A program made the translations under genes and the position numbers. DNA of 64,000 nt from Cloeon dipterum (taxonomy: Eukaryota; Arthropoda; Insecta; Ephemeroptera; Baetidae): contig NC_088786.1 of NCBI RefSeq assembly GCF_949628265.1, positions 15,500,001 through 15,564,000 on the forward strand. The letters are read 5' to 3'. Below the pieces are notes generated by a model. It did not search any database and was not told the DNA's origin. It saw only the letters and a list, made by a program, of their open reading frames with translations. Of the stretch, positions 1 through 11,004 are shown piece after piece (position 1 is the stretch's first letter; every line of letters begins with the position of its first letter).

Positions 1-94
1 TCAAAATATGAACAAAATAATCCATTTCTTTACCGAACGTCTGTTATCGCAAAAAAGGCAAAACAAATTCTTTCTTGATAATAGTGATATTTAC

Positions 95-597
95 CTGTAC
101 AAGAATCATATTGAGTTTGTTCAGGTAAACCTTCTCAGCTTCCAAGGTAGCAGGATCAGAGGATGTTTTGATGATAAGGCCCACGATGTACTTTTTGATG
201 CCTGATGCATTAAACAAAAATTAGTTACATTCATCCTGTTCATGACAGCAAATCACAGACCTTCGCATTGAGTTCGCGGCAAAACTTTCCACCTAGTTTT
301 AATAACTTGCTCAAGTATTTGAAGGGCGAAGTACTTTGTCTGCTGGTTATTTGAATACTCAAGAATTGTGTCCACCCTTGTCCACGCATCTGGGTGTTCT
401 TTGAGGCTGGTAAGCACTTCTTGAGCTGCCCTTTGCTGCAAGAAATTAATTAGACAAGCAATCCAAAATTTTTACCAAAACCATACCTGCTCTCCTACCC
501 CCGTATACATGCATCCTACTATGTCGTCTAGTAAATTTATGTCCAGCTTTTGGTTGAAGTCAAGCAATTTCATTGCTTGCTCGTTTAATGCGGCCAT
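95..597 (-). CDS. XPO1: Exportin-1 (XPO1/CRM1), N-terminal exons, partial at left edge
   Basis: Exportin-1 is the karyopherin that carries leucine-rich-NES cargo out of the nucleus with RanGTP. Three coding exons are visible on the minus strand: 597-487 (start ATG at 597-595), 435-261 and 201-95, together 393 nt (131 codons). Introns are GT-AG and phases agree. The protein begins MAALNEQAMKLLDFNQKLD and continues through QRAAQEVLTSLKEHPDAW, KTRWKVLPRTQCEG and IKKYIVGLIIKTSSDP, which is the N-terminal importin-beta-like HEAT region and follows the animal XPO1 sequence closely. The remaining ~900 residues lie beyond position 1. Bases 1-94 did not give the expected next exon and appear intronic. 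A 5'UTR acceptor (TTTTTCTAG) precedes the ATG at 610-609, so a noncoding first exon probably lies near 700-960. Identity is very secure. Confidence 0.95.
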
Positions 598-972
598 TTC
601 CGTCAGTTCTAGAAAAACAATTTAATTTTGATACATTTAGAACCATAGATGAAGGAGTATGAACTACATTTCGATTGAATACAAAAGTCGCTATAAGAGG
701 TGCCTATTAAAATGCTAGTAAAAAGCGCGCTCATTCTCATTACGTGATTCTACACAATTCGCCTCGTGTTATTTGTGACGCAATTGCGGTATGTATACGA
801 AAGATTTTAACTTTTATTAGTGCCTGACAATACAAAAATATCAAAATACGACTCGAAAAGGGCAAAAAACGTGAAAATTACACGTCTTACACGATTCAGT
901 TCGAAGACTCCTCAATAATATTCGCTCAATCGCCCACATGAGGAGCGAAGCTGCGTTGAAAACCAAACAAAA
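598..972. promoter_or_regulatory. Shared divergent promoter region of XPO1 and a small ORF
   Basis: This 375-bp interval separates the XPO1 start codon (minus) from a small ORF (plus, from 973). The XPO1 5'UTR acceptor at 609-610 implies that its transcription starts further up, near 700-960. A compact bidirectional promoter is the simplest reading. I see no convincing TATA box. Confidence 0.4.
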
Positions 973-1173
973 ATGGCAACGCATTTAGGGTCGGCGGATG
1001 TAAAATTCGACTTAACGCTCCATTTTATCACGCAAAATGATGAAGAATGTAATATTTTTCAGCCCCAAATCATTTATCACTTATTTAGGGAAACATACAA
1101 TGCAAAGTTGAACTTACATGCTCCTCCTCAGCTATACAATCTATGGTTAAAACTCCGAAAGTGTGAAACATAA
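973..1173 (+). CDS. Small hypothetical protein (66 aa), single exon
   Basis: I do not recognise this ORF. It starts MATHLGSADVKFDLTLHF and ends LWLKLRKCET. The start context (AAAATGGC) is favourable, the ORF opens just downstream of the divergent XPO1 promoter, and an AATAAA lies about 180 nt past the stop (1350-1355), so it could be a compact single-exon gene. There is no signal peptide, membrane segment or Cys/His motif. Chance is a real alternative at this length: 66 codons is not exceptional here, and conservation is unknown. Confidence 0.35.
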   Translation: MATHLGSADVKFDLTLHFITQNDEECNIFQPQIIYHLFRETYNAKLNLHAPPQLYNLWLKLRKCET

Positions 1174-1355
1174 ATATAGTCGTTTAGGCGCAGAACTGGA
1201 TAGAACTGGTTTCATCGTTACATAGATGGTGGTGGATCGGCTGTCTACGGTCCGACTCGAGCGTAGCCGAATGCGTCTGTTTACAGCAGTATAAAGTCAT
1301 TTTCATGTACTCTCATAATTTTTCTTATTAAAAACAACATTATTAAACCAATAAA

Positions 1356-2160
1356 ATGAAATATGGTAATTTTAAAATTGTTTTCTACTTTATTTTCCTG
1401 GAATTAGCATACTTTGCTATTGTTTTAACTCCTTAGTACTCGATTCAAGCAAAAGAGCGCGAATTTTTGTTTCTGGAACGCGTACTACTGAGGCCGTCAA
1501 TATTTTTTAGCCATTAATTATTTTACAAGGTATAATCACAATCATGCACAATATTCGCATACTTTTTATAAGCCCATAATTAATTTGAATATATATTTTT
1601 AAATACTGTAGTTTTATTTGACAACTTAATCTTACAACTAATCTTACTAGTGATTCCAGAACTGTCACTTTTAATGATATTGATTGACATACACACTAAC
1701 GAATTACCCGTATTACAGAAAAATGTTTTTCTAAAATTTCCTGGAAAAAATATTTTGTGAAAATGAATAACACAAAAATTAAGTTGAAATAACCTGAGTT
1801 CAGTTTGTCGCTTTACTTTTTTTTACATTTTGCCTAAATTAAAAACTTAAAACGCCAAGAGCTTTCTTGATTTAAAAGATATCGACAAATCATTGTCATA
1901 GTCATTACAGTTCTGAAGAACACCACCGCTCCAGACAAAGTATATATATAATTATAATATGGAACCGAATCCAAACAATCATACAGGATAAGCAAAATAG
2001 TTATATTTTAAGTCAAACGAGGGAAGATTTATGAGTTTGACTAGATTTAGCGTGTCTTGACAAACAATTATGTGTTAATTTACCAGCATTTGTCAATATA
2101 TACGTGATTGAAAGAGGTAAAAAACGAGTTTTTAGGGTTTTTGTGAAGGATATGTTTAGC
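1356..2160. other. AT-rich intergenic stretch
   Basis: No coding exon, RNA gene or repeat was recognised. The region lies between the small ORF's candidate poly(A) site and the 3' end of Hop. Confidence 0.5.
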
Positions 2161-2399
2161 ATTATTTATTTTAATTGGCAGCATTTATTGAAATTTTTCA
2201 ACATCTGTGTACTACTAGAAGCCAATGGCCAAATTGCATTACATTATATTACCATTAGGAATGAGTTTTTACAGCATAAGGAGACTGGTTCAAAAATAGT
2301 TTCCCTTAACAGAAAGAGATGTCTTGCAAAATTATGAAATGTGGGCCATAGAAAGCATAGCACATCAGCATCATCTGTATTAGTATGTGAATTCCACTT

Positions 2400-5013
2400 T
2401 TAGTGAATAGCAATGAGACCCGACTCTAAAAGCTTCTGAATCTTTGATGCGATCTCAGGATTCTTCAGATGACTGGAAAACAAGAAAATAAGTTTTATAG
2501 ATCGCGAAAATGGTATTATTATGCTTACTCTTGCAGGGCTCGTGGATCACTCTGCATCTGCTCAAGAATAATTCTCATTGCTGGATCCCGCAAAATACTT
2601 TGGATTTCTGGATCATTCATTGCCCTTTTACGAACCTCTTCTGGGTTAGAGTTGACAGCAACTGCGCAAGCTCTGTATCCCTCAAGCGCTTCCTGCAAGA
2701 TACATGAAGATTATGACATCAAAAGAGATGATGCAGCAAGAAACACAAGACATTCATCCTGAATGTGGTAGCCACATTATTATATAAATTATGTAAAATC
2801 AAGGGACCAGGCTTTGAATGGAAAAATAAACTCAAATAGTTTGGCAGTTTGAAACTAAAATCCTTACGGCATTAGATGAGTCCAGGTCGATGGCTTTCTG
2901 GTAAACTGCAGACGCCTTGCCTGGCTGTTGCATACCTTGTAGGATTTTCCCCTTCCTAATCCACCCCTTGACTGGGTTTCAAACAAATTCGGTAATTATT
3001 TTAACTCTATGACATGTTCAGAAGGCTTACTGAATTTAGGGTCCAATTCTAGGCACTTGTCACAGTCCTTAAGTCCTAAGTCAAACGCAGCCAACTTGGT
3101 GTAGCAGGCGGCTCTGTTGCTGTAGTATCTAGGCTCATCTGGATTTCTTAAAATCGCTTCAGAGTAGTGCTTGATTGCGTCAGCATAATTTCCTAATTAG
3201 CTTTGAGTAAGTACAGCTATATTAATTTTTTTTAAATGAGCATGCCTTTCTTGAACAAGTCATTTCCAAGTTCCTTCTCAGCCTCAGCCTTCACAGGGTC
3301 TATGTATGCCTTTTTCTCCAGCTCTTTAATCATCTTTTCAGCTTCAGACAGCAAAGTTTTGCTTTCTGGGGTGCGGTGCTCAAGCATTGACTTTTCAAAG
3401 AAGAATTTAGCGTTGTTCCAGTCCTTCATTAAGTTAATTTTAATTTAGTACAATTGAAATTGGAATACAATTTGAGTGGTACTTACCCCAAGACGTTTAT
3501 ATGCGTTGCCAGCTCTGGCAAATGACTTGGCAATCAGCTTGAAATCAGCTCTGTTTTCTCTTCCAATCTCCACCGCTTTCTTGCATTGCTCTATGCACTT
3601 TTCATACTCTTTTTGCTCAAAATACACAGCCGCAATGTTGTTCAGGTATGTGATTTCCTGGGGCTCCAACTCCACTGCCTTGTTGTAGTGAACAAGGGCC
3701 ATTTCAAATTCCTTCTTCTTGTAAGCAGCATTGCCTAGCTCCTTCTCCCTTTGCGCCTAAGTAGGATAAATAATTGTGAAATAAGTTTGTACCAAAATTT
3801 GTACCACATTTATACTTCAGACAGATCCTTGGGAGGAGAAGTATCCATTTTCTCCACTTTTGGTTCTGGTTTGGGCTCAGGTTTACTGGATGGTGGATCG
3901 ATGTCCATGTTTTCAGGGGAACTCGAATGAATCCCAAGTATGACACCAAGAGCAGTCTGCACACGTGGGTCACCAATATGCAACCTATACAGAAAACCAA
4001 TAACACCTTTTAGCGTGAATAATTGAATTGAGGCCACTGTAATTTAAATCGGTTTTTACTGGACTACTGCTTTTATATTAACAATTCTAGACAAATCAGT
4101 AACTTTAAAAGTGATCAAGAAAGCATAAGTTTCGAGCGTTTAGAATAGAAAGCAGGTGACAAGAATATAAAATATTATTACAGTAAAAACTAAATATTGA
4201 CAGCTTAATGTTTGACAGCAAAGCAAAGCAGTCTTACCCAAGATTTTTGGGATTGGCACGCAAGTCAGCCAGAATCACTTGGAAATCTGGTTGAGCAAGG
4301 AGAGCAGCTGTCTTAGGATTCATTGTCAGTTTGGTGATGGCATCAGCTGAATTAAATGGATTGTTTCCACCAAACAACCCACTCAGAGGATCATTTTGAA
4401 TCTCGTTCTTAGCATGTTGAAGTCCCTCCAGCAACTGCTTGTTCGTAGGGTCCAGTTTCAGGCCATCTTCGTATGTCTTGATTGCTTCATCGAATTGGCC
4501 AACATACACCAAAGCACTGCCTTTTCGAGAATACCCCTGCGTGATTCATAAATACTTAGCATCTTAAACAGATTTTGCCTACTGATACACTTTACCTTGG
4601 GCCAATCTGGTTTTAATGATACAGTTTTCTCTGCGTCTTGCAAAGCCTGCATGTGCTTCCCTGCTTTTGCATAGGCTGCGGACCGGTTGCTGTAGAGAAC
4701 ATGGTTCGTGGGATCCAATGCTATTGCCTGAGTGTACAAATCCGCTGCTTCTGTGTATTTTTCTTGAGCCAAAGCTGCATTGCCCTGCTCCTTTAGGGAA
4801 GTCACCTGATATTTTTAAGTTTGGATGAGTCGAGTTACAAAACTCACAAATTGTTAATTAGAGTGCAAAGGTAAATAACGTGCACATTTTTAATTTTCAA
4901 TAGATAAACATTGTATTGTATGGATTATTGTGCTGATGCACGTGTTTTTGGCGGAGCGAGAAAGACTTAAGGTGTAAATAATTTAAACGAACTTGAGCGG
5001 CAAGGTCCGTCAT
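2400..5013 (-). CDS. Hop: Hsp70/Hsp90 organising protein Hop (STIP1 homologue), complete
   Basis: Hop is a cytosolic co-chaperone that bridges Hsp70 and Hsp90 through TPR domains. Coding exons (minus): 5013-4993, 4805-4596, 4536-4238, 3984-3816, 3756-3487, 3423-3246, 3192-3031, 2971-2868, 2692-2529, 2472-2400; total 1650 nt, 549 aa, close to the animal length of about 540. TPR1 is at about 8-110 ([20 protein letters not shown]), then a DP1 region ([14 protein letters not shown]), a Pro/Lys/Glu linker, TPR2A from about 234 ([19 protein letters not shown]), TPR2B (GNDLFKKG joined to [13 protein letters not shown]) and a C-terminal DP2 ending ESGLIAIH. Nine introns; eight are GT-AG, but intron 6 (3245-3193) appears to be GC-AG. 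Poly(A) signals (AATAAA on minus) lie at 2184-2189 and 2165-2170. A perfect heat-shock element sits upstream. Identity is secure. Confidence 0.95.
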
Positions 5014-5037
5014 TCTTCTGTGTACTAATTCAAGTTA

Positions 5038-5043
5038 AACTGA
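5038..5043 (-). promoter_or_regulatory. Hop: Initiator (TCAGTT), likely Hop start site
   Basis: On the minus strand TCAGTT matches the arthropod initiator, with A+1 at 5041. That would give a 28-nt 5'UTR before the Hop ATG at 5013. The placement, just upstream of the ORF and downstream of the heat-shock element, supports it. An upstream 5'UTR exon cannot be excluded. Confidence 0.45.
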
Positions 5044-5124
5044 CGAATGTCTGGAGTAGATGAACGTGAGCTGCAATTCCACACGCTTCTTCTTGCGACA
5101 GTCAAAACCTACGAGTAAGTGCAG

Positions 5125-5137
5125 GAAGATTCTAGAA
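5125..5137. promoter_or_regulatory. Heat-shock element upstream of Hop
   Basis: The sequence GAAgaTTCtaGAA has three perfectly alternating nGAAn units, the minimal HSF binding site. A fourth degenerate unit (CTT at 5140-5142) may follow. It lies about 85-95 bp upstream of the proposed Hop start at 5041. Hop/STI1 is a known heat-inducible HSF target in several eukaryotes, so HSF control of this gene is a reasonable inference. Confidence 0.7.
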
Positions 5138-5748
5138 TGCTTGTTGATATTTTCTACGGACTGGGGTAGTTTAAAAAGAATTTGCCCACCTGGGCTTAAA
5201 AATGTACAATCAAGATTCTGCAGAACGTAAATCAACAAAATAAAAATCGAGAAGACTAAGGGATTTCATGAAAACAAAGAAAAACAGTGGAAAGCATTAG
5301 GCAGCAACTTACGCACGAGCATAGAACAACACGGAAGTTTAGCACCAGTGCTGAGTGCATTACAAGCCGGTGTCCATGTGCTGCTCCACCATGTCAACTT
5401 ACAGATGGCGCGAAAACTCAAACAGGAGAATATGCCCCATCAGCGCGCCAAGTTTAAAAGAACCGGAAAAGAAAAGCCTTTTATTTATGATGGGCTATAA
5501 TTATTACTGTACAATTTACAATAATAAAATCAAATAATTTTTGCTGGTGATGCTTTGAAGGGTTTTGTTTGGATCGGTACATTTCTTCTCAGATGGTTGA
5601 CTTCCTGAGAGCGATCAGCTCGCGTCTAAATAACATTCAAATGAGTTACCCAAATCTAAAAAAATCGAAAAAATCTATAGCAAGAGGGAGTGCAACATGA
5701 TCTTTATAATCGGTAAAATGCTTGCTTAATTGGCATAAGCGAAGAAAA

Positions 5749-6054
5749 TTAGTTGCAAATAGGATTCAGGAAAATACTTGCCGCCTTAGCTCGTCCGAGC
5801 GCATTCCAGTCTCTTTTGGGATTTTCATGGCATCTCATTTTATAGTTTCCTTGTTCTTTATACTGTATATATAATATATGAGAGGGAATCCCGAGAAAAA
5901 CGACATCGTGTTCTTCGAGGCAGCAGGATCTGCAATAAAAAAGGTTTGGACAAAAATCATTCTGGCACATGAATGAAGCCGTAAGAAAAATCGCAAATAG
6001 TTTTTTCATCATTACCAAAAACTTCTTGATATAGGTACAAGTAAAAATCAACAT
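5749..6054 (-). CDS. Cys/His-rich ORF of unknown status (101 aa)
   Basis: I do not recognise this ORF. The middle reads FMCQNDFCPNLFYCRSCC followed by LEEHD and, ten residues after that His, another His. The C-x4-C-x5-C-x2-C-x4-H-x9-H spacing loosely resembles small zinc-binding folds such as the CPEB-type ZZ/B-box region. The tail is basic (HENPKRDWNALGRAKA). A TTTTTTATTGCAG acceptor-like sequence ends just before the ATCCTGCTGCC stretch, so part of this could be an exon. No poly(A) signal is obvious nearby and the N-terminal residues look random. It may be a degenerate fragment or chance. Confidence 0.2.
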   Translation of the reverse strand: MLIFTCTYIKKFLVMMKKLFAIFLTASFMCQNDFCPNLFYCRSCCLEEHDVVFLGIPSHILYIQYKEQGNYKMRCHENPKRDWNALGRAKAASIFLNPICN

Positions 6055-6778
6055 AATTGGTCATCCTGTGTTTCTGCCATTTTATTAATAAAAACAATGA
6101 TTTTTTAAAGTGTTGGACTTTTATCTGTTTGGCTGCGGCATGCGGTGCAATGGAACGATAACGCAGGCGACTGCGTGTGAGGTGCACACAAAAAATACGT
6201 TAGAATTAAATTTCACCAGATAGCGTCCATATTTTGGACGATGTAAGCGTGACAAATTTAGAAACTCTCTGCTTGCCACATTTCACTGTCGACAATGGAT
6301 AAAATTACGCATTTTGCAACTCATGGTTTATCACAAAAATGATGAAATGGCTATCATCGTGGCTTCCATTTTTTCAAATCAAATATCTTTACTTTCTTGC
6401 ATTGTAGCCGCTGTGCGGGGAATTTTCAGCTTGGTAAACCCCAAATTATCAATTTCCCTTGGCATATTCGAGTTAAAGGCAATAAATAGCAGTCAACTTA
6501 AATAATGGCTTGGGAAAGCCAAACCAGAGGCAGCATGCAGAACCCGTGAAATGCAACCTAATTCAGTTTTGGAATTATCAAGGGCAACAAGCAAGATACC
6601 AAATAGAAACACGAATTTGACCTTTATATTCTTTATCTTATTCCAGCGTTTTAAATGGGATTCCCCGAGCAAGTACCCAGACCAGAGAGATCATTATTAA
6701 TTTATACCAAACCCAATCCCTATGCTGTTTAACTCGCGCGACTCCAACGACGTTTCATTGAACTCGGCTGGCGTGTAG

Positions 6779-6861
6779 CCTTGTGCGCAAAATATTCAGC
6801 CAAGTTTGCATTTCTGTCTGATCCAGTCCTGTTGTTGGGAAATTCTGAAGTATCTGGTCAC
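6779..6861 (+). repeat. Duplicated module, copy 1 (kB-bearing)
   Basis: This ~83-bp segment is similar to 7527-7613. Both read CCTTGTG-GCAAAAT, then AGCCAAGTTTGC, TTTCT-TCTGATCCA and TG-TGGGAAATTC in the same order. Copy 1 carries GGGAAATTCT. Flanking sequence does not match. Confidence 0.6.
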
Positions 6862-7526
6862 AGCCGTTCAAGCTGCGTCCATGCTTCACTTTACAAAATA
6901 CATCTCTTATAACATTGCAAACGCAGAGCGATTGTACTTATATATTATATATTTCTTGCTCGCAAGTTTTTTTATGGATGTTTTCATTCACGATTAGCCC
7001 TTCTCCTTATAGCTTATATAAAAATTTGACGCACACAAAGCTTACGTAAACAAAAAAGTATGTCTCTGCAGCTATTAATAATTTGCAAAAGTTTTATATT
7101 TGATTCAAAGATAAAAGAGATTTACGAGTTTAGCTTTGTTAATATCTAGTTCAATCTAGTTCGCCTCTCTTACATGCGTACCCTCATTAAAGAATTAACA
7201 TCGACACGTTTTTAATTGGAGTTGATCGAAATGTTTACATAACCTGGGTTTCCCCATCGATTGTTTGATGACCATATAATACCAAGTTAACTGAGAATGT
7301 GCTCGTTATCTTGCGTTTATCGAAGAAATTCCTTCCAAAAATACTACTTCTGCAAAAACATGTATTCTTTCATGTGTACTATACTCAACTAACATAATTT
7401 TTATTTTACACGACGGATGAAAGGTTTATTTTGAAGAGTTTAGATAAAATTAAAAGAATTAGGTACTCACTGTCCATCACAAAATCCAACGTTTGTTTTT
7501 ATTTTTTGATTTGCCATTTATAATGA

Positions 7527-7613
7527 CCTTGTGGGCAAAATGTCAAGCCAAGTTTGCGTTTCTTTCTGATCCACTCTACTGTTGCTGGGAAATTCCGAAA
7601 TATCCAGTCTCTG
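7527..7613 (+). repeat. Duplicated module, copy 2 (kB-bearing)
   Basis: This is the partner of 6779-6861, about 750 bp downstream in the same orientation. It carries the stronger kB match GGGAAATTCC at 7587-7596. It could be a local enhancer duplication or two copies of a short dispersed repeat. Confidence 0.6.
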
Positions 7614-9360
7614 TAAAAAGGTTTTTTCACAGCAGATGTATTATGCATAGCGTCTCGCTATCGTTGCTCATAAAATAAATTTTGGACAAACGTAAACTGT
7701 TTCAGCGGGTAACGAAAATATAACAATTAATTTTTAAAAATTGCCCTGCTTTTGTAAAACGATCTATGACAGAGAATATTACTATTATGCTTTGCTTACA
7801 GTCTAAAATGTATACTATCTCTATGAATAGATCTTTTTAAGCTGGCAATTTAACAAACAACTCTAATTTTCATGTGACGGGTGTTATCCAATCTATCCAC
7901 ATACCATTCAGTTAATAATGTTTATACGCCATTTAGTTATAAAGCCATAAAAACCAATTACATCCTTGGCGGTTTGTTAGCCCCCGACTACAAGGAAAAC
8001 CTCAGTTGGCCAGCCAGCTAGAAATGACTAAAGCGCATCTATCTGGTTAGTGTCGAATTGAATTTATCATTCGGATTCCAGCAAAATAGTGTGGATTTTG
8101 GCGGATAAATGTGGTACTCTCCCCTTCGTGGCACTTTTATCGAAGTATGCAGACCGCTAAACACTAATGCCAGGCAGTTTGCATAGCCCCCAAGATGTGG
8201 TAATATAATAATTTTCTATTCCAGTGTCGTTCCACACGTAACCAGCCAACAACGTTTCCCTGAAAAGATGCAATCCACCTTTCCAGGGAAGCGCCAACGA
8301 CCTGTTAAGTCTGAAAAAGTGCATCCACCGCGAGTGTGCACAAGCGTGCGGGTTTTCCATCCAATTACAGCAAAGCAATATAACCTATTTCCACCGGCCG
8401 TTATCTGTCAGCTGATAAAGGGTCTCTAAAAACTATGAGTTAGTTGCGCAAAATGCATTTAACGAGTGCAAGTCCACACCCGTGTTTCCATTTTGCGTCT
8501 CACGAGCACTTTCCAACGAGGAGCGCTTTTCCAATTTATTGTTTCGTTATTGCTCCAACTCTCTCGCTGGGTGTACGTGATGTCGGATCTGCGTAGTAGT
8601 TAAATTCAGCGTTACGCGCTCTCGTTGACTCGTTTGCCGGGGAATCCCTCAACTATATTATTTGTTTATTGATGCCACACGTGAAGCACGTCACCTGCTG
8701 CTGTCAGCCTCGAAAAATTACCGCATTGTTGCTGTACACATTACAACGCATTGAGAGTTTTCGAGAAACATATTTTCCTTGCTGGGAAAACAAAAGGCAG
8801 CTGCTCTTTCGTGGGAAAGCAAACTGAAACAGTCGTTTCGGGAAATCCTGAGCGGCACCAAACAATTGTGCTCAACCATCAGTGGGCCCGCGTGTCGACA
8901 GCGGTGGATTCATTTTCCTGTTAATTGAGCCTTTTCAATTTTTGCGGACGTAAAAAGACACGGCGCACAGACTGGACCATTTTTAGGTCCGAAAAATAAT
9001 TTGTGTCTTAACTTCACGAAGTGCCATTAACAAAAAAGTCCAGGATTCCGTTTAATCCGTGACGCACGAGGACAAGATTTTTTATCGATTTCATTCTCGC
9101 AGATACGAGACGAATCAGCCGGAGTTTCCGCTTAAGATAATTCACCTTTGCTGCAATTATTCAACGCTTTTTGAGCGGGCGCACGTCACAAGGCATATTC
9201 AGCAGAATGATGCCACGAGAGTAACAATCGCGCCGCGCGCTGCTCGTATAATACGTGTAGATGGGAATTCCAGCAAGGTTTCGCTGGAGAGAGGTGCGCT
9301 TGCTTTTTCACTAGTTGGCGGGTTAGTTGATCGTGCGCTCACACACCGGCCGCACGACTC

Positions 9361-9538
9361 AGTGTTGTTACAGGTCCCGCCGTTATTACCTTGTACTAGG
9401 GCAGTTAATTTGCCCCTCAAGTTCGAGATCCCCACCCTCTCCTCCACCGAAGTCAAAGAGCATACTCTAGTCAAATGCCATCCAAAAGTTGCAAAGTGCG
9501 TTCCAACCGAAAGGATACCAACCCAATCATCCAGAAAG
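9361..9538 (+). promoter_or_regulatory. Candidate distal promoter and noncoding first exon of cactus
   Basis: An initiator-like TCAGTG (A+1 at 9361) is followed by a comparatively GC-rich stretch ending in a good donor (CAGAAAG|GTGAGA, donor GT at 9539-9540). A pyrimidine-rich acceptor lies at 11499-11500 (CTTTCACTAG), 34 nt before the cactus ATG, so a transcript could splice 9538 to 11501. Insect cactus genes often have alternative 5' exons, but this link is inference. An ATG inside the exon does not join cactus in frame at coding exon 2. Confidence 0.3.
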
Positions 9539-10039
9539 GTGAGATTGATATTGCATTTACAAATTTACCACGATTTTAACAAGTTTTAGAAGATATCGTG
9601 CCTCTCGATTAGTGCCTACTTACAAATATTGAATATCCTTTTTTCGGTTCTGTTTTTATTTCGCAATTTACGTTTTTTGCGGTTGAATTCTTTAGTGCTT
9701 ACGCGTTTTTGACATCACTCTCAAGTTTCGGTTTTTCCTCTTGCGCTGCCTCAACAACAACGCCTTTGAGTGAATCACTTTATAAGAGATCTAAAGCAAA
9801 CAGTTTCTGCATTTATCAATAGTAAAAACGTTTTATTTATCATGGCGAATATGCCTGGCGTGTCCCAAATTTGTATCGTCACAGTCAGATGGCATATCAG
9901 AAATAATACTGTAGGCATAATATTATGGGACTTTTCCACACACTCGTCACTCGCTTTTGTGATTTACTCCCGCATCCGCATCGTTGCTGTAAATTATAAC
10001 ATCTGCAGGCTGACAGTTCTGATGATTTTATCAGAAAAA

Positions 10040-10856
10040 GGGTTTCCCTGGTGATATACCAAATCTCCAAAGAGCCCGTACCTTCACTTTATTCCGTCTC
10101 CGTGGTCCTTCAAGTGTATAGGAGGAAAATCCTCCTTTATCGCGATAGGAGAGAATGTTATTGGAATTTCACTTCCTGTGGTAATTTGACGTTATTCACT
10201 CGGGATTTTCACATTCTCACAAAAATCCCACAGATTTTCCACGGGGAAAGCTCGACAGGCAAAATGATATTTCCCAAAGAAAGAAAGATATTATAACATA
10301 TAAAACTTACAATTGATGTCACTATACAAAAAATTAAACTCCTAAAAATGGAAATAATGTTGACCTGGATCATTTATCGTTATCATTAAAGTGTCATTTT
10401 GCACCCGCTTACAATCAGCATCGTGATCAAATCAGCCGAATTTCATTTAAATCGAATAATAAAGATTTTAATAACCATCTAAAATGATGAATTATTGTGA
10501 AATCATTTGCGCACCCAAAACAATAATATTTTCCTAATATAACACGCAACAGACTTGCCTTCAAAGAGATTCAGTAACCTGTAATAAACTAGACAACCTT
10601 CTGACTTGTTTCCTCGAGCTTTATTAGCTAATTTCTTTTTAGTACGCGAACTTGTTTACCTTTGCAAAGCTGCAAATTGAAGTTCTACCGCAACTATTTT
10701 AATTGACGATTTATAGAAAAATCTACAGCTCAAAATTATAAACTTTCATTGAGGTGTGATGTTTCTCTACAACGGTTCATAAATGAAAAAAAAACATGAG
10801 CTGTCTTCTCTTCGTTTACAAGTTTAGTGTATTCCGGAATAATACAAAATTCCCCG
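10040..10856. promoter_or_regulatory. Weaker kB-like sites upstream of cactus
   Basis: GGGTTTCCC at 10040-10048, GGGATTTTCA at 10202-10211, and AAAATTCCCC (reverse GGGGAATTTT) at 10846-10855 are half- to near-consensus Rel sites. No coding exon was recognised from about 9.6 to 10.8 kb. Confidence 0.35.
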
Positions 10857-11004
10857 ACTAAACGAAGATCGAAATGCAATCCTAAATCAGCGCCGGTAGA
10901 AAAGCCTGAGTGCTTGGCGAAGGAGTGCGGGAGCCACGGTTTGAATTTGCCTCGCGAGATGTTCCACTCGCGTCGGATTGCTTGCATCGCACATGGAGTA
11001 GGGA

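Larger units (their letters stand above)
5884..9272. promoter_or_regulatory. Upstream cluster of NF-kB/Rel-type sites (cactus 5' region)
   Basis: Near-canonical kB motifs read directly: GGGAATCCCG 5884-5893, GGGATTCCCC 6657-6666, GGGAAATTCT 6837-6846, GGGAAATTCC 7587-7596, GGGGAATCCC 8639-8648, GGGAAATCCT 8840-8849 and GGGAATTCCA 9263-9272. They match GGGRNWYYCC-like consensus sequences of Dorsal/Dif/Relish. No gene other than a doubtful Cys-rich ORF was found here. Function as an enhancer is inferred from density and from position upstream of cactus. Confidence 0.6.

Noticed and set aside
1..94. Next XPO1 coding exon
   Set aside because: The AG-preceded stretch translates to TFGKEMDYFVH, which does not match the XPO1 sequence expected after NMILVQ, so it is treated as intron.
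9059..9589. 176-codon plus-strand ORF upstream of cactus
   Set aside because: No recognisable domain. The opposite strand is also open. I kept only the promoter/5' exon hypothesis for part of it.
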